64,000 bases of DNA from Haematomicrobium sanguinis DSM 21259 (GTDB lineage Bacteria; Actinomycetota; Actinomycetes; Actinomycetales; Micrococcaceae). Positions 1 through 8,075 of the stretch are shown here, one piece after another; position 1 is the first letter of the stretch; the number at the start of each line of letters is the position of its first letter. The DNA lies in contig NZ_JIAG01000017.1 in the NCBI RefSeq assembly GCF_000688395.1, forward strand, positions 1 to 64,000, written 5' to 3'. The notes under the pieces are model-generated. The model was not told the origin of the DNA. It did no database searches and was given only the letters and a program-made list of their open reading frames with translations. A program made the translations under genes and the position numbers.

Positions 1-179
1 CGACAGGGAAGCCCGCAGTCATGGCCAACCAATAAACAAAAATATTGGTATCAACAAACAAATGACACACTATTGAGATATCAAACAACAACCACGCCGA
101 CACCAGCTGATCCGAACTCGGCTGAGGCCTTCGCCTCACAAGTCCTTCACGATCAACATCGCTCCGGCGCAACTTTTCT

Positions 180-208
180 AGCTTACACCCTTCAGATCCT
201 CTTTGCAA
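180..208 (-). promoter_or_regulatory. Candidate downstream rrn promoter
   Basis: On the minus strand TTGCAA (208-203) and TAAGCT (185-180) are separated by 17 bases. It lies about 95 bases upstream of the conserved leader element, a typical place for the proximal promoter of a tandem rrn promoter set. Confidence 0.5.
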
Positions 209-321
209 GTCCTGCGCGAAACTTTTTTCTCAGCCGCCTACAAAACAGACCCCGAAAGGTCTCTCGCAGTTGGATAAGAGTTCCGCTCCTTGCCTTTTCG
301 GCGTCTGAAGCGCGGATATCA

Positions 322-351
322 ACTCTAGCACCACAAAATCCGAAAGCGCAA
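322..351 (-). promoter_or_regulatory. Candidate upstream rrn promoter
   Basis: On the minus strand TTGCGC (351-346) and TAGAGT (327-322) are separated by 18 bases. The -10 hexamer TAGAGT is a common form in actinobacterial rrn promoters. The position about 250 bases before the conserved leader element fits. This is a visual match only. Confidence 0.4.
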
Positions 352-395
352 CTGCGATCGCACGTGATCTACGCCACGCCTCAAAACCTGTGGAT

Positions 396-3300
396 TTACG
401 CGGATTTTGGCTTCAAGAAGACGGCACCGAGCGGCGGAACCCGCAAGCTCAATGACGCGGGCTGACCATCATACTCACCAGCACTTGCCACGAGCCCGGA
501 AGCATTGACCACGCCTGACCCGCCGAATTCGGATGCGTCGGTGTTGAGCACCTCGTCCCACTCGCCTGCCACGGGCACGCCGATCCGATAATCCTCGTGC
601 GGACCGCCGGCAAAGTTCACCACAAAAACTACCGGGCGACCCGCGCCATCGGTGCGGCTAAACGCTAAAACGTTCGCATCGCCGTCGTGCGCTTTGATCC
701 AGGCAAAGCCGCGCGGCTCGGTGTCCAACTCATGCAAAGCCGGTGTTGAGCGGTAGAGCTCGTTCAGCGCCTTGACGAGAAGCATCACCCCGCGGTGCGC
801 TGGCTGCTCGCTCATCCACCACTCAAGCCCGTGCTCCTGACTCCACTCGCCCTCCTGGGCAAACTCGGTTCCCATGAAGAGCAACTGCTTGCCCGGGTGC
901 GCCCACTGGAACGCCAAGTACGCGCGCACATTGGCGAGCTGTTGCCAGCGATCGCCGGGCATCTTGCGCAGCAACGACCCTTTGCCGTGCACCACTTCAT
1001 CGTGAGAGATCGGCAAGATGTAGTTCTCCGAATACGCGTACACCATGGAGAAGGTGATCTTGTCGTGGTGCCACTTGCGGTTGACCGGGTCCTCCTCCAT
1101 GTATTGCAGCGAATCGTTCATCCAGCCCATATTCCACTTGAACCCGAAGCCGAGCCCGCCCTCGGACGTGGGTTTGGTGACACCGGGGAAAGAGGTGGAT
1201 TCTTCGGCAATCATCATGATCCCCGGATAGCGCTTGTACGCGGTGGCATTGGTTTCCTGCAGGAACGCGATCGCCTCCAGGTTCTCGCGGCCGCCGTACC
1301 GGTTGGGACGCCACTGCCCGTCCTCGCGCGAGTAATCCAGGTAAAGCATGGAGGCGACGGCGTCGACGCGGAGCCCATCGACGTGAAACTCCTCAAACCA
1401 GTAGAGCGCGTTCGCCACCAGGAAGTTGCGCACCTCATTGCGGCCAAAATCGAATATCAGCGTGCCCCAGTCCGGGTGTTCGCCAAGCGCCGGGTCCGCA
1501 TGCTCGTAAAGCGGCTCGCCGTCAAAGCGGGCGAGCGCCCACTCATCCTTCGGGAAGTGCGCGGGAACCCAATCGACGATCACGCCGATCCCCGCTTGGT
1601 GCAGCGTGTCCACGAGGTACCGGAAATCATCCGGGTGCCCAAAACGCGAGGTCGGCGCGTAATACCCGGTGACCTGGTATCCCCAGGACCCGCCGAAGGG
1701 GTGCTCGGCGACCGGCATGAATTCGACATGCGTGAATCCCTGCCACGTCACGTATTCGACCAATTGCTCGGCCAGTTCCCGGTACCCGAGCCCCGGCCGC
1801 CACGATCCCAAATGCACTTCATAAATACTGATGGGGTCCGCGTGCGGCTGGGATGCCGCGCGGCGCGCCATCCACTCTTGGTCACCGAATTGATAGTGAG
1901 ATTCGACGACGATGCTTGCGTTCTCCGGCGGAACTTGCGCAAATCGGGCTACTGGATCCGCTTTATCTCGCCACACCCCGTCCTTGCCAAGCACCTCATA
2001 CTTGTAGAGCGCACCGGCTTCGACACCGGGAATGAAGATTTCCCAGATACCCGAGGAACCCAGCGAACGCATCGCCGCGCCGGTGCCGTCCCAACTGTTG
2101 AAATCACCATTGACGCGCACCGCTTGGGCATTGGGCGCCCAGACCGCGAAAGCGGTACCGGCCACGTCGCCAAGCTTGGAGGAGTAATGCTTGGTGTGCG
2201 CGCCGAGCACTTTCCACAGTTCTTCGTGACGGCCCTCGGCAATCAGGTGCAAATCAAGTTCGCCGAGCGTGGGGAGGAACCGATACGGGTCATCGATCAG
2301 GTACGGCTCGGAGTCAGGGTAGGTGACCCCGATCCGGTAATCCGGGATCCGTCCCGGGCTCTCGGCGGGGATGCTCGCGACCCAGATGCCGTCCACCTCG
2401 TGGTGCATCGGGTATTCGGCGCGTTCGGTGACCACGTCCACTCGATCGGCGAACCTCTTGAGGGTGCGGATCTGAACGGTGTTCTCATCAATCAGATGCG
2501 CGCCGAGCACGGCGTGCGGCTGGTGGTAGCGCCCGGCCGCGACCAGGCCGAGAGTGGTCGCATCCGGGCTCGACTCGTCGTGGCGTTGCATATCGGTGCT
2601 GTCCCCGTCTTGGACGGCCACTTCCGGCGTAGCTACTTCCGCCGCTGCCGCCGCTGCCGCGTCCGGGCCGCCGAGAAGTATGCGCAACGCCTCGGCGGGG
2701 ATCGGCACAAACTCGGGCCGGTTTCGCAGTTCGTAACGCACCTCGTAGAGTGCTTTGTCAGCCAGAAGCGCGGTCAACAGCGGATCATCCTTGAGCGGGA
2801 CGGGGGCCGTCGAATTGTACCCGCCGAGGAACGCCCGCTGCGCCGCGGCGCTGAACTCGGCCCGGCGCTGGCCGCCCGCCCAGGACGCGTAATCGAAGGA
2901 ACGCAGCATTCCCGCTACATCGCGGGCGGGAATGTCTTGCTGCCCGCGATCCGAGTGCTCGCGAAGCGGTTCGCCCTCGAAGTCGAGGATGAACCAATTA
3001 CCGGCACCTTCAAAGAGCAGCTGGCCCAGGTGAAAATCACCGTGAATAAGTTGCAGGGTCGGCATTTCATCCATGGCAGCGGCCTCGTCAATAATGCGGT
3101 CTAAGGCCGCGGCGGGGTCCGCGGAATCGGCCGCCGAAGCCTCGGCGCCCTCAACTCGTGCCACGACCTGCTCCCACTGTGCCCGCAACCGATCGGTCAG
3201 CGCGCTCATGAACGCGATCCGCGCCGACTCGGTTGGCGTCGACGAGCCATAAACGCGCCGCAAATCGCGGTGCATCCTCCCGGTCACTTCGCCAATTGCT

Positions 3301-4067
3301 TGAGCGTGTTCGGTGAAGTCGGCACCGGATGCGGCCAGGCGGGACGCCATCTCATAGGCCTCCTGGGTTTCGGCCAGGAATTCTCGGACCACGCAGACGT
3401 CCCCGCGAACCGGCGCCTCGCCCCCGGAAGAGGTATCTTCCATCCAGGAGCACTGGAACCAGGCGTGGGTTGCCGGCACATATTCAGCGCCGGCGCCCTC
3501 GAGCCCCGAGGTGAGCTTGCGGTCCAGGTTTTCCCCGGGACCAATGACCCGGAAGAACTTCACCATGAGCGGCGTCCAGGCCCCCGTCACCACCACCGAG
3601 GTATTGGACTGCTCGCCAAGCAAGGGACGCACCTGCACCAAATCGGGCAACGAATGCAATTGCACGTCAGCACTCGAGCCGGCCGAAAGTAGCGCACCCG
3701 CCACTTGCGCCCGAGCCAGTTCCAGCCACTGGGTGACAAATACCGGGTCTGCGGTGCCGTCATAGACAAACGCATCCGTCTGACCCTGGCCGGCACCCTC
3801 GTGCTGCACCTTGCCGACAAACCAGCTTTCCAAATCCGGCAACTTTGACTCGCGAATGGTCAACGGGACAAAGAGAGTCGCCTGACGATCGGCGAACTTC
3901 ACCTGCAGCATCAGCACTTGCAGGTCCACGATTCCCTGCGGGTCTTCGAGCGCAAAACCGCCGACTTCGAAGAGTTCAAACGTCTCGCTGGCGTGTCCGG
4001 GGAACCAACGCCGGGTGGGCAACCATTCGTGCAGCAACTGCTGTAGAGATGTGGTGAGTAGACTCAT
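396..4067 (-). CDS. mak-glgB: Maltokinase fused to 1,4-alpha-glucan branching enzyme
   Basis: This single 1223-residue reading frame carries two complete enzymes. Residues 1 to about 465 are maltokinase, which makes maltose 1-phosphate from maltose and ATP. They show the N-terminal cap motif RRWFPG (19-24), the kinase loop HGDFHLGQ (342-349) and the metal-binding DFEGEP (362-367). An Ala-rich linker (about 468-480) leads to a full-length GlgB from about residue 505: N-terminal beta-sandwich domains, then the GH13 barrel with nucleophile Asp902 (RVDAV), acid/base Glu955 (IAEEST) and His1022-Asp1023 (SHDEVVH). The start at 4067 has an AGCGAGG ribosome site. An upstream ATG at 4145 would overlap treS and lies before the conserved N-terminus. 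It is the third gene of glgE-treS-mak/glgB, 49 bases after treS. Maltokinase is more often separate or fused to TreS, so this fusion partner is notable. Confidence 0.93.
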   Translation of the reverse strand: MSLLTTSLQQLLHEWLPTRRWFPGHASETFELFEVGGFALEDPQGIVDLQVLMLQVKFADRQATLFVPLTIRESKLPDLESWFVGKVQHEGAGQGQTDAFVYDGTADPVFVTQWLELARAQVAGALLSAGSSADVQLHSLPDLVQVRPLLGEQSNTSVVVTGAWTPLMVKFFRVIGPGENLDRKLTSGLEGAGAEYVPATHAWFQCSWMEDTSSGGEAPVRGDVCVVREFLAETQEAYEMASRLAASGADFTEHAQAIGEVTGRMHRDLRRVYGSSTPTESARIAFMSALTDRLRAQWEQVVARVEGAEASAADSADPAAALDRIIDEAAAMDEMPTLQLIHGDFHLGQLLFEGAGNWFILDFEGEPLREHSDRGQQDIPARDVAGMLRSFDYASWAGGQRRAEFSAAAQRAFLGGYNSTAPVPLKDDPLLTALLADKALYEVRYELRNRPEFVPIPAEALRILLGGPDAAAAAAAEVATPEVAVQDGDSTDMQRHDESSPDATTLGLVAAGRYHQPHAVLGAHLIDENTVQIRTLKRFADRVDVVTERAEYPMHHEVDGIWVASIPAESPGRIPDYRIGVTYPDSEPYLIDDPYRFLPTLGELDLHLIAEGRHEELWKVLGAHTKHYSSKLGDVAGTAFAVWAPNAQAVRVNGDFNSWDGTGAAMRSLGSSGIWEIFIPGVEAGALYKYEVLGKDGVWRDKADPVARFAQVPPENASIVVESHYQFGDQEWMARRAASQPHADPISIYEVHLGSWRPGLGYRELAEQLVEYVTWQGFTHVEFMPVAEHPFGGSWGYQVTGYYAPTSRFGHPDDFRYLVDTLHQAGIGVIVDWVPAHFPKDEWALARFDGEPLYEHADPALGEHPDWGTLIFDFGRNEVRNFLVANALYWFEEFHVDGLRVDAVASMLYLDYSREDGQWRPNRYGGRENLEAIAFLQETNATAYKRYPGIMMIAEESTSFPGVTKPTSEGGLGFGFKWNMGWMNDSLQYMEEDPVNRKWHHDKITFSMVYAYSENYILPISHDEVVHGKGSLLRKMPGDRWQQLANVRAYLAFQWAHPGKQLLFMGTEFAQEGEWSQEHGLEWWMSEQPAHRGVMLLVKALNELYRSTPALHELDTEPRGFAWIKAHDGDANVLAFSRTDGAGRPVVFVVNFAGGPHEDYRIGVPVAGEWDEVLNTDASEFGGSGVVNASGLVASAGEYDGQPASLSLRVPPLGAVFLKPKSA

Positions 4068-4116
4068 GATGCCTCGCTTCGTTGGTCGACTTTTGCCTGA
4101 TAGGTACGTGTATGGA

Positions 4117-5898
4117 TCAGTCCGACATCCCACTCCCCTGCCCAATCGCGACCGGGGCGCTAATGACCGGCATCGCCTCGGTGGCAGGATTGGTTGGATT
4201 TGAATTCTTGGATCGCATACGCAACCAGAAGAAATCGTGAGAACCGAGCGTTAAGGTGGCATCGCCGTCGTTATTAACTCCCGGGAAAATGGTGCCGCCG
4301 AAAAGATCCCGCAAGCCGCGCCCCTCGAAACCGGGCACCTTGATCGTCGCCGAAGCCGGGTGCTGCGAGAGGTTGAAGACGCACAGGATCGTTTCCTCGT
4401 TGGGATCCTCCTCGCGCGGGACGGTGCGCAAGAACGCGAGCACGGCTTCATTGTCGGCCTCGAGCTGGACGTAGTCGCCGAGCCCGAATGCGAGGTGTTG
4501 GCGGCGGATGCCGAGCATTTGGCGCATCCAGTGCAAGAGCGAGGACGAGGTCGCCATCGCGGCCTCCACGTTCACGTGCTGATAGTTGTAGACCAGCGAC
4601 TGCACCACCGGCAGATACAGCTTGCCCGGGTCCGCGGTGGAGAAACCGGCATTGCGGTCCGGGTTCCACTGCATGGGGGTGCGGGAGGCATCGCGGTCCT
4701 CGAGCCAAATGTTGTCCCCCATGCCGATCTCGTCGCCGTAATAGAGGAAGGGTGAGCCGGGAAGGGAGAGCAAGAGCGCGTTGATGAGCTCGAGTTCGGC
4801 GCGCGAGTTGTCCAAAAGCGGCGCGAGTCGGCGGCGAATGCCCACGTTGGCACGCATGCGCGAGTCCGGAGCGTACCAGCCGAGCATCGCTTCGCGCTCC
4901 TCGGGTGTGACCATTTCGAGAGTGAGCTCATCATGGTTGCGCAAAAACGTACCCCACTGGGCGCCCGGCGGGATTTCCGGGTTGTCCAACATGGATTGAA
5001 TGATGGGCGCCGCCTTTTGGTCGCGCAGCGCATAAAAGAGGCGCGGCATGATCGGGAAGTCAAAGCACATGTGGCATTCGGGGCGTTCAGCGGTGCCGAA
5101 ATAAGCGACAACCTCGCGCGGGGGCTGGTTGGCCTCCGCAATGATGATGCGGCCGGGGTATTCGCGATCCACCATTTCGCGCAGTTCGGCGAGGAACTGG
5201 TGGGTGCCCGGAAGGTTTTCGCAATTGGTGCCCTCTTCTTCAAAGAGGTAGGGAATGGCGTCCGCGCGGAAGCCGTCGATGCCCTGGTCCAGCCAGAAGC
5301 GCACGACGCTGAAGAGCGCCTGGACAACCTTGGGATTCTCAAAATTCAGATCCGGTTGGTGGCTGAAAAACCGGTGCCAAAAGAATTGGCGGCGGATCGG
5401 ATCGAAGGCCCAGTTGGACTCTTCGGTGTCGACAAAAATGATGCGGGCGTCCTCGTATTTCTCGTCGGTATCGCTCCAGACGTAAAAGTCTCCATAGGGG
5501 CCCTCCGGGTCGCTGCGCGAGGCCTCGAACCACGGGTGTTTATCAGAGGTGTGGTTGAGCGGCAGATCAATGATGACCCGGACACCGCGCTCATGCGCCT
5601 CGGTGATCAGGCGCTTGAAATCGGAGATGGTGCCGAATTCGTCGAGGACGTCATAGTAATCCGAAATGTCATAACCGCCATCGCGCAGCGGGGATTTGAA
5701 GAACGGCGGCAACCACAGGCAATCGATGCCAAGCCACTGCAAATAGTCCAACTTGTCAATGAGTCCGGTGAAGTCCCCCGAACCGTCCCCGTTGCCGTCG
5801 GCGAAGGCGCGCACCAACGCTTCATAAAACACCGCTTTTCGGTACCACTGCGGGTCATGGGTGAGTCCCGGGGTGTTGATGGAAAACGGGCTAGCCAC
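4117..5898 (-). CDS. treS: Trehalose synthase (maltose alpha-D-glucosyltransferase)
   Basis: TreS (593 residues) interconverts trehalose and maltose in the cytoplasm and feeds maltose to the maltokinase encoded next. The N-terminus (WYRKAVFYE, then GDGSGDFTGL) and the GH13 catalytic residues are typical: nucleophile Asp213 (GFRADAI), Glu255 (IIAEAN) and the His322-Asp323 pair (RNHDE). The length matches stand-alone TreS; no kinase domain is fused here, because that domain is on the downstream glgB. The start is GTG. Its first base is the last base of the glgE TAG stop, and AAGAGGAG lies just upstream, so translation is probably coupled to glgE. Confidence 0.95.
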   Translation of the reverse strand: MASPFSINTPGLTHDPQWYRKAVFYEALVRAFADGNGDGSGDFTGLIDKLDYLQWLGIDCLWLPPFFKSPLRDGGYDISDYYDVLDEFGTISDFKRLITEAHERGVRVIIDLPLNHTSDKHPWFEASRSDPEGPYGDFYVWSDTDEKYEDARIIFVDTEESNWAFDPIRRQFFWHRFFSHQPDLNFENPKVVQALFSVVRFWLDQGIDGFRADAIPYLFEEEGTNCENLPGTHQFLAELREMVDREYPGRIIIAEANQPPREVVAYFGTAERPECHMCFDFPIMPRLFYALRDQKAAPIIQSMLDNPEIPPGAQWGTFLRNHDELTLEMVTPEEREAMLGWYAPDSRMRANVGIRRRLAPLLDNSRAELELINALLLSLPGSPFLYYGDEIGMGDNIWLEDRDASRTPMQWNPDRNAGFSTADPGKLYLPVVQSLVYNYQHVNVEAAMATSSSLLHWMRQMLGIRRQHLAFGLGDYVQLEADNEAVLAFLRTVPREEDPNEETILCVFNLSQHPASATIKVPGFEGRGLRDLFGGTIFPGVNNDGDATLTLGSHDFFWLRMRSKNSNPTNPATEAMPVISAPVAIGQGSGMSD

Positions 5899-7973
5899 TA
5901 AGCGCTCCTCTTAATACTCAAGATGTGTGATGGTTCCACGTGGGCATCAAGCCGCACGTAGTTCGCGGCGCCCCATTTCCAGGTTTGGCCGGTCAGCAAT
6001 TCTTCCACAGTGAACTGGCCGTTCTCATCTAGGTCCTTGTCGCTAAGACCCAGCGATTCGAGGTCCAAATACACGGTGGCTTCCCGCACGCTGTGCGGGT
6101 CCACGTTGGCTACCACGATGATGGTGTCTTTGCCACCGGTCTCGCCATGATCGGCAATGTTCTCCTTGTGCTTGGAGTAGGCGATGACCGCGTCATCAGT
6201 GGTGTGTTGGATGGTCAGGTTTTGCAGGTCCATCAGCGCCGGATGTGCGCGGCGAATTTCATTGAGCCTGGTCAGGTACGGTGCCAGCGAGCGCCCTTCT
6301 TCCTCGGCGGCTTCCCAGTCACGCGGGCGGTACTGGTACTTTTCGTTGTCAATCGCCTCTTCGGCGCCGGGGCGGGCAATGTTTTCAATGAGCTCATACC
6401 CTGCGTACACACCCCATGCGGGGCTTGCGGTGGCGGCCAGCGCGGCGCGCACCTTGAAGGCTGCGGGCCCGCCGTACTGGAGGTATTCGGTCAGGATGTC
6501 CGGGGTGTTGACGAAAAAATTGGGGCGAAAGCTTGCCGAGGTTTCATGGCTGACTTCCTGGAAGTACTCTTCCAATTCCTGCTTTGTGTTCCGCCAGGTG
6601 AAGTAGCTGTAGGACTGCTGGAACCCGGCCTTGCCGAGTGCTTGCATCATCGCCGGCCGGGTGAACGCCTCGGCCAAAAACACCACGTCAGGGTACTTCT
6701 TGTTGACCCGGCCAATCAGCCATTCCCAGAATGCGAGCGGCTTGGTGTGCGGGTTGTCGACTCGGAAGATCTTGACCCCGTGTTTGATCCACAGCTTCAC
6801 GACGCGCAGCACTTCCTTGGAAATGCCCTCCGGGTCATTATCGAAGTTGATGGGGTAAATGTCCTGGTACTTTTTCGGCGGGTTCTCGGCGTAGGCGATG
6901 CTGCCGTCGGCGCGGGTCGTGAACCATTCCGGGTGCTCGCTCACCCACGGGTGGTCGGGACTCGCCTGCAAGGCCAGGTCGAGGGCAACCTCCATGCCCA
7001 GTTCGCGGGCGCGCGCAACGAACGCATCGAAATCCTCAAAGGTGCCGAGGTCGGGGTGGATGGAATCGTGCCCGCCGGCCGCCCCGCCGATCGCCCACGG
7101 CGAGCCAGGGTCTTGGTCTCCCGCGACCAGCGTGTTGTTAGGTCCCTTGCGATGCGCCAAACCGATGGGATGTATGGGAGGCAAGTACACGACGTCGAAC
7201 TTCATTTTCGCGACCCCGTCCAGACGTTTCGCCGCCGTGGCAAAGGTGCCCGAGGTCCACGTCCCATCCTCCGCTTGCACCGCGCCTTCAGAGCGCGGGA
7301 AGAACTCATACCACGCGCCGCGGCCGGCCGCGTTGCGTTCCACTTTGATGGGGTACGACGGCGATGAGGTCACCAAATCGCGGATCGGCGCCTGGCGGGT
7401 TGCCTCGATGAGGGACGGAGTGAGGACGCCGTCGAGGGCATCCGCCGGGGTGGCACGGTGCTTGGTGAGGTACTGGGCGGCGGACTGGTAGATGGCCGAC
7501 TGTTGGTCCGGCGCGGTCGCGGCGGCGGCGGTGAAGAGGTTGATCCCTTCTTGGATCATGAGGTCTTCATCGATGCCGGCCTTGATCTTGACCGAGGCGT
7601 TGTGCAGCCAGGTTGCGAAGAGGTCCGAGTACGCCTCGATGTGGAATTCCCAGTTGCCCTCGGCGTTCGGGCGTACGGTGGTGCGGTAGCGGTCCAGGCC
7701 CTTGCCCTGTTCTCGCATCGCGGTGCGGCTGAATTCTTTGCCGCTCGGATCCGTGAGGACGGCGTGGGCGCCGAGCTTGTCGTGACCCTCGCGGAAGATA
7801 GTGGCGGCAACGGTGATGTCCTCGCCCGGCAACGCCGTGGCCGGGAACTGCCCGCCCTCGACGACGGGGTGTATGTCGGTGACCGGAATACGACCGTACG
7901 TCATCTTGTGGTCAATCCGCTTCGCCGCCCGATGGCGGGCGACTGCCGTCTCTTCGCTACGCTCTGTACTCAC
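5898..7973 (-). CDS. glgE: Alpha-1,4-glucan:maltose-1-phosphate maltosyltransferase
   Basis: GlgE transfers maltosyl units from maltose 1-phosphate to the growing alpha-1,4-glucan. The protein (691 residues) has the family N-terminal region (RIPVTDIHPVVEGG, 28-41) and the GH13 core with nucleophile Asp406 (FRVDNPHTKP) and acid/base Glu435 (FLAEAF). It is the first gene of a three-gene operon that supplies substrate through TreS and Mak and branches the product through GlgB. The start is GTG without a clear ribosome site. TAACGT lies 6 bases upstream on the minus strand (7985-7980), which suggests a leaderless transcript. Confidence 0.95.
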   Translation of the reverse strand: MSTERSEETAVARHRAAKRIDHKMTYGRIPVTDIHPVVEGGQFPATALPGEDITVAATIFREGHDKLGAHAVLTDPSGKEFSRTAMREQGKGLDRYRTTVRPNAEGNWEFHIEAYSDLFATWLHNASVKIKAGIDEDLMIQEGINLFTAAAATAPDQQSAIYQSAAQYLTKHRATPADALDGVLTPSLIEATRQAPIRDLVTSSPSYPIKVERNAAGRGAWYEFFPRSEGAVQAEDGTWTSGTFATAAKRLDGVAKMKFDVVYLPPIHPIGLAHRKGPNNTLVAGDQDPGSPWAIGGAAGGHDSIHPDLGTFEDFDAFVARARELGMEVALDLALQASPDHPWVSEHPEWFTTRADGSIAYAENPPKKYQDIYPINFDNDPEGISKEVLRVVKLWIKHGVKIFRVDNPHTKPLAFWEWLIGRVNKKYPDVVFLAEAFTRPAMMQALGKAGFQQSYSYFTWRNTKQELEEYFQEVSHETSASFRPNFFVNTPDILTEYLQYGGPAAFKVRAALAATASPAWGVYAGYELIENIARPGAEEAIDNEKYQYRPRDWEAAEEEGRSLAPYLTRLNEIRRAHPALMDLQNLTIQHTTDDAVIAYSKHKENIADHGETGGKDTIIVVANVDPHSVREATVYLDLESLGLSDKDLDENGQFTVEELLTGQTWKWGAANYVRLDAHVEPSHILSIKRSA

Positions 7974-8075
7974 AGTTTCACGTTATCGGCCAGGGGTGCC
8001 GATGGAAAGTGTTGACACAAACTAATCCCGGCCGCGCCCCGTCCCGCTCGCCGCGCTCGTCGACGAGTAGAGGCC

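Larger units (their letters stand above)
1..395 (-). promoter_or_regulatory. rRNA operon leader and promoter region; 16S gene expected just beyond the left edge
   Basis: This stretch has no convincing gene and is more AT-rich than its surroundings. Read on the minus strand, it holds at 85-63 the element TTTGATATCTCAATAGTGTG and, a few bases later (55-47), GTTGATACC. Both match the conserved leader sequence found upstream of 16S rRNA in many actinobacteria, where it takes part in rRNA processing and antitermination. Two promoter-like hexamer pairs lie upstream at 351-322 and 208-180. I infer that a leftward rrn operon starts here and that 16S begins within roughly 100 bases outside the window. 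The 16S gene itself is not visible. A small plus-strand reading frame at 73-465 has no recognisable protein and is not called. Confidence 0.72.

Noticed and set aside
73-465. Plus-strand 130-codon reading frame at the left edge
   Set aside because: It lies on the opposite strand across the rrn leader and the end of glgB. It has no ribosome site and no recognisable protein features.
795-3104. 769-codon plus-strand frame opposite mak-glgB
   Set aside because: It mirrors codon structure of the real gene on the other strand; the composition is Arg/Val/Gly-rich without domains. The minus-strand frame has two complete active sites.
4933-5901. 322-codon plus-strand frame opposite treS
   Set aside because: It is a shadow of treS, which has all GH13 catalytic residues on the other strand.
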